Assembly (NCBI GenBank): GCA_964505385.1
Contig: CAZDIA010000088.1
Coordinates: 1-7,802, forward strand
Reading direction: 5' to 3'
Origin: SLJN01 sp964505385
GTDB lineage: Bacteria > Bacteroidota > Rhodothermia > Balneolales > Natronogracilivirgulaceae
DNA length: 7,802 bases
This document shows positions 1 to 5,834 of the stretch, piece after piece. The position numbers and the translations under genes were made by a program. Below the pieces are notes generated by a model that was not told the DNA's origin, ran no database searches, and saw only the letters and a program-made list of their open reading frames with translations. Positions within the stretch are counted from its first letter, which is position 1, and every line of letters begins with the position of its first letter.

Positions 1-273
1 CATACTTCCGTTGAAGGTGTTGTTTGCCTGGGGGTAGTTATCCGTGGCGAAACTCCCCATTTTGATTATGTTGCCGGAGCCGTTAATAACGGAATTCAGC
101 AATTAAATATGGAAACAGGTAAACCGGTTATTTTTGGCGTTCTTACGACTGAAACCATTGAACAAGCGGTGGAGCGGGCTGGTTCGAAAGCCGGCAATAA
201 AGGTTCAGAATGTGCGGAAGCATTGATTGAAATGATTTCGCTTTCGGTAAAAGTACGTAATCACAAAAGTTGA
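1..273 (+). CDS. ribH: 6,7-dimethyl-8-ribityllumazine synthase, C-terminal part (start lies outside window)
   Basis: This is the last 90 codons of lumazine synthase, open from base 1 and ending at TGA 271-273. The enzyme condenses 5-amino-6-ribitylaminouracil with 3,4-dihydroxy-2-butanone 4-phosphate, the penultimate step of riboflavin synthesis, in the cytoplasm, usually as a pentamer or 60-mer. Visible hallmarks are GVVIRGETPHFDYV (fragment residues 11-24), whose His20 matches the catalytic histidine of the family, then PVIFGVLTTETIEQA, then ERAGSKAGNKG with the phosphate-binding Arg59 and Lys63. The usual length is about 155 residues, so roughly the first 40 percent is missing only because the window begins here. 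The reading frame is intact. It lies 55 bases upstream of uppS on the same strand and could be co-transcribed with it, although a long dyad sits between them. The family call is secure. Confidence 0.96.
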   Translation, partial: HTSVEGVVCLGVVIRGETPHFDYVAGAVNNGIQQLNMETGKPVIFGVLTTETIEQAVERAGSKAGNKGSECAEALIEMISLSVKVRNHKS

Positions 274-309
274 TTGTTATATTCAACTTACCGTAAATTG
301 ATATAACGA
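274..309 (+). promoter_or_regulatory. Long imperfect palindrome/hairpin between ribH and uppS
   Basis: The spacer right after the ribH stop is nearly self-complementary. GTTATAT at 276-282 pairs perfectly with ATATAAC at 301-307. Inside it CAA (284-286) pairs with TTG (298-300), and TTAC (288-291) faces GTAA (293-296). The exceptions are one unpaired T at 283, a C/A mismatch at 287/297 and a G-U wobble at 275/308. A second small dyad, AGATT-A-AATCT, follows at 309-319. No T-run follows either element, so a simple intrinsic terminator is unlikely. A protein-binding operator or an RNA hairpin controlling uppS translation are the alternatives. The symmetry is seen directly; the role is inference. 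Confidence 0.5.
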
Positions 310-328
310 GATTAAATCTTATTCGGAA

Positions 329-1138
329 TTGGAAACCGTAAAATTAAACGGGAAAAAGCAAACGGAGCAAGATAAGCTTCGTCAGCAAAAACTGCAGTTA
401 GCCGGACAAATTCCTGCACATATTGCCGTTATTATGGATGGCAACGGGAGGTGGGCCAAATCACGTGGTGGTATCAGGATAAACGGGCACCAGGCAGGCG
501 TAGACTCCGTCCGTGATACGGTTGAGGCTTGTGCTCAATTAGGGGTAAAACATCTAACGTTATATGCGTTTTCCACAGAAAACTGGGTGCGCCCTGAAAG
601 AGAAGTCAATGCGCTCATGAGCCTTTTAGTGCAAACTATAAAGCGCGAAACACCAAAGTTGCACGAAAATGATATACGGCTCACAGCAATCGGGCAGCTG
701 GACCGATTCCCCGAAAATTGCCGTGATCAACTTGCGCATGCTATACGTTTAACTAAAAATAACAAGCGTATGGAGTTATGCCTGGCGCTGAGTTACTCCG
801 GAAGGTGGGATATCACCCAAGCTACAAAAAAAATCGGGGACAAAATCGCAAAAGGGGAGTTGGAGGCCGATCAGGTAACTGACCGTATGATTGATTCTTA
901 CCTGGTGACTGCAGATCATCCTGACCCGGAACTTGTAATCAGAACAAGTGGCGAGTTTAGGATAAGCAACTTCTTGCTTTGGCAACTTGCCTACACCGAA
1001 TTCTACATCACCGATACTTTTTGGCCGGATTTCCGGCGTGATGAGCTTTATAAAGCAATAGATTGCTTCCAGGGGAGGGAAAGACGTTTCGGAAACGTTT
1101 CGGAACAACAAAACGAAGTTGAGAAAAGTAATATTTAA
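329..1138 (+). CDS. uppS: Undecaprenyl diphosphate synthase (isoprenyl transferase), cis-prenyltransferase family
   Basis: A 269-residue cis-prenyltransferase. It adds isopentenyl diphosphate units to farnesyl diphosphate to make the C55 carrier lipid precursor used for peptidoglycan and polysaccharide export, at the cytoplasmic membrane face. Visible motifs are MDGNGRWAK at 36-44 with the essential Asp37, GHQAG at 53-57, LYAFSTENW at 78-86, SYSGRWDI at 155-162, and the signature ending IRTSGEFRISNFLLWQ at 204-219, whose Arg205, Arg211 and Ser213 match diphosphate-binding residues of the E. coli enzyme. Length is normal. The start is not ATG: an in-frame stop lies at 299-301 and the first ATG is Met36 inside the catalytic motif, so TTG at 329 is the best choice; ATT at 311 is less likely. 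No strong ribosome site precedes it. SYSGR replaces the more usual NYxGR. bamA follows 64 bases downstream. Confidence 0.95.
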   Translation: METVKLNGKKQTEQDKLRQQKLQLAGQIPAHIAVIMDGNGRWAKSRGGIRINGHQAGVDSVRDTVEACAQLGVKHLTLYAFSTENWVRPEREVNALMSLLVQTIKRETPKLHENDIRLTAIGQLDRFPENCRDQLAHAIRLTKNNKRMELCLALSYSGRWDITQATKKIGDKIAKGELEADQVTDRMIDSYLVTADHPDPELVIRTSGEFRISNFLLWQLAYTEFYITDTFWPDFRRDELYKAIDCFQGRERRFGNVSEQQNEVEKSNI

Positions 1139-1202
1139 TACACGTTTACTTAATTCATACTCGTTACCGCACAGAAATAAAAAAATTCCAGTCTACGTTC
1201 TA

Positions 1203-3731
1203 ATGTACGTGATTCGCAGAGAAAATTTCATATCAGGGCTTGTAGCCATTCTGTTACTTGTTGTACTTGGCACCGGAATGGCTGTTGCTCAGCAACCCGG
1301 CGGTGCACCACCGGCTGCCGGTGGATTAGGCGATCAACCTGAAACCTATACTATTCGGGGAGTTACGGTGGTTGGAGTAGATGACCGGACAGCCAATTTC
1401 GTTATTTCAACCGCAGAGCTGAATGAAGGAGAACAAGTTACCATCCCGGGCGAACAAATTCCTGAAGCTCTAAGGCGCCTTCACAATACCGGTCTGTTTT
1501 CGGATGTTAAAATTTCAAAATCCGAAGTTGATGGAAATGATGTGTTTCTTGAGATTGAAGTCGAGGAGCAGCCAAGGCTCGACTCCTACCAAATAGAAGG
1601 TGTGAGTCGTTCTCAGCGTAGCGATCTTGAGGATAAAATGCCGCTAACTGCTGGTTTTGCCGTTACTGAGGCTTCAAAAACTCAGTCCCGGCGGACCATT
1701 GAGCGCTATTTCGAAGAGCGTGGCTACCGCGATACCAGTGTTGAGATCAGTGAGGATCTAACGGATGAAGAAAGAAACCGGGTGAGCGTAACTTTTGATG
1801 TTGACAGGGGACAACGCATTCAGATTGGCCGAATTGAATTTGAAGGCAATGAAAACTTCAGTGACCGGCAACTACGAGGTGCGTTGGGTGAAATTAGCCA
1901 GGATAGCTGGTGGCGAGTAACCCGTCAGTTATTCAGTGAGGATGATTTTGAACAATCTAAACAAAACTTGCTTTCTTATTTCGGGGAACACGGCCATATC
2001 GATGCGCGGGTAATGAGTGACTCGGTTTATGTTTATGAACGTCGCCGCGGACGTGACGCCATTGGGATAATTGTCGAAATTGATGAGGGTGATCAATATA
2101 CCATCAACGATATCGAGTGGGAAGGCAACACGGTTTATACGGATGAACAGTTGACGCAGGCCCTGGGTTTTGAGGAAGGTGATGTTTTGAATATGACTCA
2201 GTTTCAGGAAAATCTGTATCAAAACCGTGATGAAACAGATGTTTTTAGCATGTACCACAATGTTGGGTATCTGTTCTTTGATATTGAAGATAACATACGT
2301 GTGGTAGAAGACGGGCTGGCTAATCTTGAGTTTGATATTGTAGAGGATGAAGTAGCTACGGTACAAAGAGTTGATTTTACCGGAAACACTAAAACCCACG
2401 ATGATGTAGTTCGCCGCACACTGCGCAATATACCCGGCCATAACTATAGCAGGTCTGCCATTATGAGGTCAATCCGGGAGTTGTCCCAGCTTGGATATTT
2501 CGTGCCTGAGAATATTGAGCCGGATCTCGATCCCGATTACGAGGCAAAAACAGTAGACATCACGTATAATCTTGACGAATCACAGAGCACAGATAATTTC
2601 GAGCTTTCCGGTGGTTATGGTGGATCCGGTCTTGGTGTAATATTATCAGCCAGGGTTAATTTTAATAACTTCTCAGCACAGAACATGTTGGATACCAGCA
2701 CATGGAATCCACTGCCGAGCGGCGACGGCCAAAGAGTTTCAATCGGTGCGCAGATGACCGGAAGAGGTTTCCAGAGCTATAATTTCAGTTTCCAGGAGCC
2801 GTGGTTCCGGGGCAGACCAAATTCTTTAGGCTTCAGCACCTCATACAGTCTGTTCCGGGGCGGTGGTGGAGTTTTTGGTCAGCCAGGAGGTGTGGCCGCA
2901 CAGCAGCAAGGTGTTCGGGACGGAAGGCAGGAGATGTTTTCAGCTTCCGTCAACTTCGGGCGACGTTTGAGTTGGCCGGATGATTATTTCCAAAGAACTT
3001 CCAGGCTCCAATATCAGTTTTTTGATGTAGAAGGTTTCAGTGATTTGCTCGGCGGCGAGGATAATATTCTCTCTTATAAAGAAACCATTCAAAGAAACTC
3101 TTTGGACAACCCGATTACGCCATCCCGCGGTTCCAGAATTTCACTTTCAGGCGAAGTAGCGCCACCTATTCCGGGATTCTCGCAGTTTTATAAAACTGAA
3201 TTTAAACTCCAGCAACACAGCCCCATTATTGAGCGTCTGGTTGGTTCATTCGGTATGGAATACGGTTACATGGGTTGGTTTGGTGAAAGTAACAGAAGCC
3301 AGTTTCAGCGGTATTACATTGGTGGTACGGAAATGCAACATCGCCAAACATTCACCAGAGACAATGTTGATCTCCGCGGTTATCCCGGAGGCTTTGGTGG
3401 TACGATCTCACCGATTGAAGATGGTGAAGCTATCGGTGGTACCGTTTACAATAAAATGTTTGCTGAGATAAGCTATCCTGCAATTCAAAGTGAGCAAATC
3501 CAGCTGATGCCGTATGTGTTTGCGGAAGGCGGCAACGCTTTTGATGGTTTTGATAACTTCCAGCCATTCGACATGAAGCGCTCTGCCGGTATTGGCGCAC
3601 GAGTGTTTATGCCGATCCTTGGCCTCATCGATATCAGCTATGGTTATCGTTTTGACTCCTTGCCGCACAGCCCGGATGTTGGTGCCGGCCAATGGGAATT
3701 CCTCTTCAATATCGGATCACCGTTTGACTGA
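1203..3731 (+). CDS. bamA: Outer membrane protein assembly factor BamA (Omp85 family)
   Basis: An 842-residue Omp85 protein, the central channel that folds and inserts beta-barrel proteins into the outer membrane. The ATG at 1203 gives a clean signal peptide: MYVIRR, a hydrophobic core LVAILLLVVLG, and probable cleavage after AVA at about residue 29. A Gly/Pro/Ala-rich linker follows. Five POTRA domains come next, at roughly 48-126, 127-204, 205-298, 299-385 and 386-460, each with the GxxxF/L...G-F/Y pattern. The barrel runs from about 461 to 842 and contains LRGYPGG (724-730), the counterpart of the conserved VRGF loop-6 motif. The last strand reads FLFNIGSPF followed by one extra Asp, so the aromatic is penultimate. 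The frame is open upstream to TTG 1119, overlapping the end of uppS, but that start would put 28 polar residues before the signal peptide. It is the likely client-receiving partner of the OmpH genes downstream. Confidence 0.95.
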   Translation: MYVIRRENFISGLVAILLLVVLGTGMAVAQQPGGAPPAAGGLGDQPETYTIRGVTVVGVDDRTANFVISTAELNEGEQVTIPGEQIPEALRRLHNTGLFSDVKISKSEVDGNDVFLEIEVEEQPRLDSYQIEGVSRSQRSDLEDKMPLTAGFAVTEASKTQSRRTIERYFEERGYRDTSVEISEDLTDEERNRVSVTFDVDRGQRIQIGRIEFEGNENFSDRQLRGALGEISQDSWWRVTRQLFSEDDFEQSKQNLLSYFGEHGHIDARVMSDSVYVYERRRGRDAIGIIVEIDEGDQYTINDIEWEGNTVYTDEQLTQALGFEEGDVLNMTQFQENLYQNRDETDVFSMYHNVGYLFFDIEDNIRVVEDGLANLEFDIVEDEVATVQRVDFTGNTKTHDDVVRRTLRNIPGHNYSRSAIMRSIRELSQLGYFVPENIEPDLDPDYEAKTVDITYNLDESQSTDNFELSGGYGGSGLGVILSARVNFNNFSAQNMLDTSTWNPLPSGDGQRVSIGAQMTGRGFQSYNFSFQEPWFRGRPNSLGFSTSYSLFRGGGGVFGQPGGVAAQQQGVRDGRQEMFSASVNFGRRLSWPDDYFQRTSRLQYQFFDVEGFSDLLGGEDNILSYKETIQRNSLDNPITPSRGSRISLSGEVAPPIPGFSQFYKTEFKLQQHSPIIERLVGSFGMEYGYMGWFGESNRSQFQRYYIGGTEMQHRQTFTRDNVDLRGYPGGFGGTISPIEDGEAIGGTVYNKMFAEISYPAIQSEQIQLMPYVFAEGGNAFDGFDNFQPFDMKRSAGIGARVFMPILGLIDISYGYRFDSLPHSPDVGAGQWEFLFNIGSPFD

Positions 3732-3733
3732 TA

Positions 3734-3868
3734 ATGCTTAGTTTGTTATCCAGTGTTATCACAGCTGTTTTTACTTCTGCTTCTCTGGCGGATGGAGCCA
3801 CTTTGTATTCAGTGCAAAAGGTAGGTGCATCACCGGTTCATAATGCTGTGAAGCCAATTACAGGATAG
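3734..3868 (+). CDS. Possible 44-residue small exported peptide (doubtful)
   Basis: A short open frame starts at an ATG two bases after the bamA TGA, a spacing that would allow translational coupling, and ends at TAG 3866-3868. The product begins with a hydrophobic stretch, MLSLLSSVITAVF, then TSASLADG, which looks like a signal peptide h-region and an Ala-x-Ala-like cleavage zone. The n-region has no Lys or Arg, which argues against efficient export. The remaining 24 or so residues match no family I recognise. No ribosome site separate from the end of bamA is visible. A frame of this length can easily arise by chance, so this is a candidate only. Confidence 0.2.
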   Translation: MLSLLSSVITAVFTSASLADGATLYSVQKVGASPVHNAVKPITG

Positions 3869-3872
3869 GCGT

Positions 3873-3908
3873 ATGAAGACAGTTCATGTTGAAGTTATCG
3901 GTCTTCAT
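3873..3908 (+). repeat. 8-bp perfect inverted repeat with 20-base loop
   Basis: ATGAAGAC at 3873-3880 is the exact reverse complement of GTCTTCAT at 3901-3908. Inside the loop, TTCA (3883-3886) can pair with TGAA (3890-3893). No T-run follows, so it is not an intrinsic terminator. It could fold in the bamA-ompH transcript as a processing or stability element. The left arm also equals the first eight bases of the ompH gene at 4034 and of the one at 4659, which may be chance or a relic of a duplicated gene start. Function is unknown. Confidence 0.35.
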
Positions 3909-4022
3909 TTACTCAGAAGTTATATTACAATGAACCTGTATAGTAATCAGATCAGCTACCGGGAATTAGTTCAGTCAATTTTCAATCCGTGTTGTTTAAT
4001 CTTTGCATCTTCCACAGTTGAT

Positions 4023-4027
4023 GAGGA
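4023..4027 (+). promoter_or_regulatory. Shine-Dalgarno-like site for the first ompH gene
   Basis: GAGGA lies six bases before the ATG at 4034, the best ribosome-binding match in the window. It supports the chosen start and suggests this first paralogue is translated more strongly than the second, which has only an A-rich leader. Confidence 0.55.
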
Positions 4028-4033
4028 CTCATT

Positions 4034-4588
4034 ATGAAGACATCTGCATTAACACTTACCATATTAATACCCGTGTTGTTTGGTCTGCTCTGGACTGATA
4101 AATCGCAGGCACAGGATTTTGCACATATCGATTCCGAGTACATTCTCTCTGAGGTTCCGGAATACGAGGGTGTGGAGCAACGTCTTGAGACACTTACAGA
4201 AGGCTGGAGTGAAGAAATAAATGAGATGGAGCGGGAAATAGAAAATCTTCGCGAAGAATTTGAAGCACGAGAAATTCTGTTTACTCCCGAAGTGAGGGAG
4301 CAGAGACAAGAAGAAATCGATGATAAAGTGCGCGAAAAAGAACAATTTATTGAATCCATATACGGGCCTGACGGAGAATACTATCGCCAACAGGAAGAGC
4401 TTCTTGAGCCAATCCAACAGCAAGTACTCGAGGCCGTAATTGAGGTAGCCGAGCGTAATAATTACGATTATATTTTTGACCGTTCCGGCGATTACATTTT
4501 TTTATATGCTAACCGTTCATTAGACGTTAGTAATGAGGTTCTTAGAGAAATGGGAATTCAGGTTGAAGAAGAAGATGAGGATTTATAA
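4034..4588 (+). CDS. OmpH/Skp-family periplasmic chaperone, paralogue 1
   Basis: A 184-residue exported protein of the OmpH/Skp family, which holds unfolded outer-membrane proteins in the periplasm on their way to BamA. The signal peptide is residues 1-26 with cleavage after SQA. The mature part opens with the family's first strand (FAHIDSEYILSEVPEY, 29-44), followed by a long charged helix predicted as coiled coil (about 46-125), and closes with the strand region YDYIFDRSGDYIFLYAN (144-160) and a short helix. A YGPDGE turn at 110-115, of the type often FGxxGE in Bacteroidota OmpH proteins, interrupts the helix; the two downstream paralogues lack it. The mature chain has about 48 Asp/Glu against about 14 Lys/Arg and ends in an acidic tail (EEEDEDL), unlike the basic E. 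coli Skp. It is first of three tandem paralogues after bamA, which supports the role. Confidence 0.88.
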   Translation: MKTSALTLTILIPVLFGLLWTDKSQAQDFAHIDSEYILSEVPEYEGVEQRLETLTEGWSEEINEMEREIENLREEFEAREILFTPEVREQRQEEIDDKVREKEQFIESIYGPDGEYYRQQEELLEPIQQQVLEAVIEVAERNNYDYIFDRSGDYIFLYANRSLDVSNEVLREMGIQVEEEDEDL

Positions 4589-4608
4589 ATCAGTTCATAA
4601 TTAGTAGG

Positions 4609-4634
4609 AAATCGCTTATACTTGAACGATTTTT
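4609..4634 (+). terminator. Weak hairpin with T-run between ompH paralogues 1 and 2
   Basis: AAATCG at 4609-4614 pairs with CGATTT at 4627-4632 across a 12-base loop, and the T-run extends to 4634. The stem has only two GC pairs, so at best it is a partial terminator or attenuator. The loop contains TATACTTG (4617-4624), one base off the Bacteroidota TAnnTTTG -7 element, so this spot could instead be a promoter for the second paralogue. The A-rich stretch 4635-4652 then precedes the next ATG in place of a Shine-Dalgarno site. Confidence 0.3.
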
Positions 4635-4658
4635 AAAAAATTATAAAAAAAACTACAT

Positions 4659-5192
4659 ATGAAGACTACAATATTAACGCTCGCACTTTTATTTACCGGT
4701 ATGGTGGGAACCGGTATGAGCCAGGGTATGACTGTTGGGTATATGAATCCCGACTATATTCTTGATCAGCTGCCTGAAAAGGAAGAAATCGAAAGACAAC
4801 TCGATGAATTTCTTGATGAACGCGAACAGGATTTTCAGGAAGAGGCTATAGAATACCAAAACCTGATGGGGCAGGTTCAGGAGCAGGCAGATGAGATGTC
4901 TGATCAGGAACTGGAACGTCAACAACAGCAGCTACAAGCCATGGAGCAAGAGTTACAGCAGCTCCAAATGCAGATTGAACAGGAGTTTGAACAGCGCCGA
5001 AATGATCTCCTGCAACCCCTGCTTAATGAAATGAATGAATATATCGCCGAAATTGCAGCGGAGAAGGATTTGGATTATGTATTAAATGAAGAATCTTCAG
5101 AAGGTGAGCTTTTTATACTTCATGTTTCATCTGAAGGACAGGAAAATTACGAGTTAACCGATCAAGTTTTACAAAGAATGTTAAACAATTAA
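4659..5192 (+). CDS. OmpH/Skp-family periplasmic chaperone, paralogue 2 (Gln-rich)
   Basis: A 177-residue exported OmpH/Skp-like protein. The signal peptide is residues 1-21, with cleavage after GMS. The mature chain starts with the family strand TVGYMNPDYILDQLPEKEEIERQL (25-48), then an uninterrupted helix of about 80 residues very rich in Gln and Glu (QQQQLQAMEQ at 88-97), and ends with DYVLNEES...LFILHVSS (139-158) and a short helix ending in NN. It lacks the GPxG turn of paralogue 1 and resembles paralogue 3 more closely, so 2 and 3 probably arose from a later duplication. By my count the mature protein has about 41 acidic and only 8 basic residues, the most lopsided of the three. The start is fixed by the signal peptide; the leader is A-rich without a clear ribosome site. 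The expected role is carrying unfolded outer-membrane proteins to BamA, inferred from family and position. Confidence 0.87.
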   Translation: MKTTILTLALLFTGMVGTGMSQGMTVGYMNPDYILDQLPEKEEIERQLDEFLDEREQDFQEEAIEYQNLMGQVQEQADEMSDQELERQQQQLQAMEQELQQLQMQIEQEFEQRRNDLLQPLLNEMNEYIAEIAAEKDLDYVLNEESSEGELFILHVSSEGQENYELTDQVLQRMLNN

Positions 5193-5206
5193 TTAATTTT
5201 AGGACC

Positions 5207-5770
5207 ATGAAATCTACGTTTTTATTAGTTGTAATTACACTATCAATAGGGTTTATCAGCGGTAATGCCCCGGTAACACAAGCACAACAAACCGAAGAGA
5301 GCGGCATGACGATCGGTTATGTCGATCCACAAACCATCTTGATGAGCATGCCTGATATGGCAGCTATCGAACGTCGTCTTCAAAACTTCGCGGAACAAAG
5401 ACGTGAAGAGTTTGCAGAAAAGGAGAATAGGTTCCGCCAGGAAGTAGAGGAATATCAGCAGAAAATGGGAGTTATCTCAGAAGAAGCTCAACAGCAGGAA
5501 GAAGAACGGCTGGCTGAGCTTAATATGGAATTGCAAGAGTTTTCTCAAAACTTCCAAATGGAGTATCAGGAGCGGCAAATGGAATTAATGGAGCCGCTTT
5601 TTGATCAAATCCAGGACGCTATTGATGATGTTGCCACTGAGAGAGGTTTTACTTACGTACTGAATACGATGACTGAAAGAGGAGATTTTGTTATTCTCTA
5701 CGCTTCTGAAGAGGCTCAAAATAATTACGATATAACTAATGAGGTAAAGCGCACATTAGAAATAGATTAG
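5207..5770 (+). CDS. OmpH/Skp-family periplasmic chaperone, paralogue 3
   Basis: A 187-residue exported OmpH/Skp-like protein, 14 bases after paralogue 2 and surely co-transcribed with it. The signal peptide is residues 1-26 (cleavage after TQA). The mature part begins with a polar stretch, then TIGYVDPQTILMSMPDMAAIERRL (35-58), which aligns directly with the same region of paralogue 2. A long Glu/Gln-rich coiled-coil helix (about 60-140) follows, then FTYVLNTMTERGDFVILYAS (148-167) and a final helix NNYDITNEVKRTLE, which matches the ENYELTDQVLQRML end of paralogue 2. AGGA at 5201-5204 is only two bases before the ATG, closer than ideal for a ribosome site. Net charge is less negative (about 38 acidic, 14 basic). 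It is the last gene before the terminator. The family is clear; a division of labour among the three copies is unknown. Confidence 0.87.
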   Translation: MKSTFLLVVITLSIGFISGNAPVTQAQQTEESGMTIGYVDPQTILMSMPDMAAIERRLQNFAEQRREEFAEKENRFRQEVEEYQQKMGVISEEAQQQEEERLAELNMELQEFSQNFQMEYQERQMELMEPLFDQIQDAIDDVATERGFTYVLNTMTERGDFVILYASEEAQNNYDITNEVKRTLEID

Positions 5771-5798
5771 TATCTTGCTTTGATACTTAAAAATTTTG

Positions 5799-5831
5799 AA
5801 AAGCACTTTTGTTCACCAGAAGTGCTTTTTT
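5799..5831 (+). terminator. Intrinsic terminator, probably bidirectional
   Basis: AAAAGCACTT (5799-5808) is perfectly complementary to AAGTGCTTTT (5820-5829), giving a 10-bp stem with an 11-base loop, followed by a run of six T at 5826-5831. It ends the ompH cluster. On the opposite strand the stem is followed by TTTTCAAAATTTTT, so it can also stop transcription of the convergent VWA gene, whose stop codon lies only four bases away. Confidence 0.85.
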
Positions 5832-5834
5832 ATT

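Larger units (their letters stand above)
3732..4033 (+). other. Spacer between bamA and the first ompH gene
   Basis: This 302-base gap holds no recognisable gene. Besides the 44-codon frame at 3734-3868, a 54-codon frame runs from ATG 3873 to TGA 4035-4037 and overlaps the ompH start as ATGA. Its composition (for example NPCCLIFASS) does not look like a real protein. TGATAA at 3729-3734 can pair with TTATCA at 3756-3761, but no T-run follows. No terminator is evident, so transcription could run on from bamA. A TTTAATCTTTG box at 3995-4005 loosely resembles the TAnnTTTG -7 element of Bacteroidota promoters, but the spacing is one base off and no -33 TTTG is evident. Confidence 0.5.

Noticed and set aside
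776..1111. Minus-strand open frame of 111 codons inside uppS
   Set aside because: Lies fully antisense to a well-supported conserved enzyme; its translation shows no domain or signal.
1119..1202. Extending BamA to the TTG at 1119, overlapping uppS
   Set aside because: It would add 28 polar residues before a typical signal peptide; ATG 1203 gives a normal export signal.
1929..2441. Minus-strand open frame of 170 codons inside bamA
   Set aside because: Antisense to POTRA-coding sequence that is clearly real; no recognisable motif, and a long opposite-strand frame is a common by-product of codon bias.
3982..4423. Two minus-strand frames over the first ompH gene
   Set aside because: Shadow frames produced by the Glu-rich coding strand (GAA/GAG read as TTC/CTC, giving Phe/Ser/Leu-rich products).
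4689..5307. Minus-strand frames over ompH paralogues 2 and 3
   Set aside because: Same compositional artefact; hydrophobic-looking products come from antisense of Glu/Gln codons.
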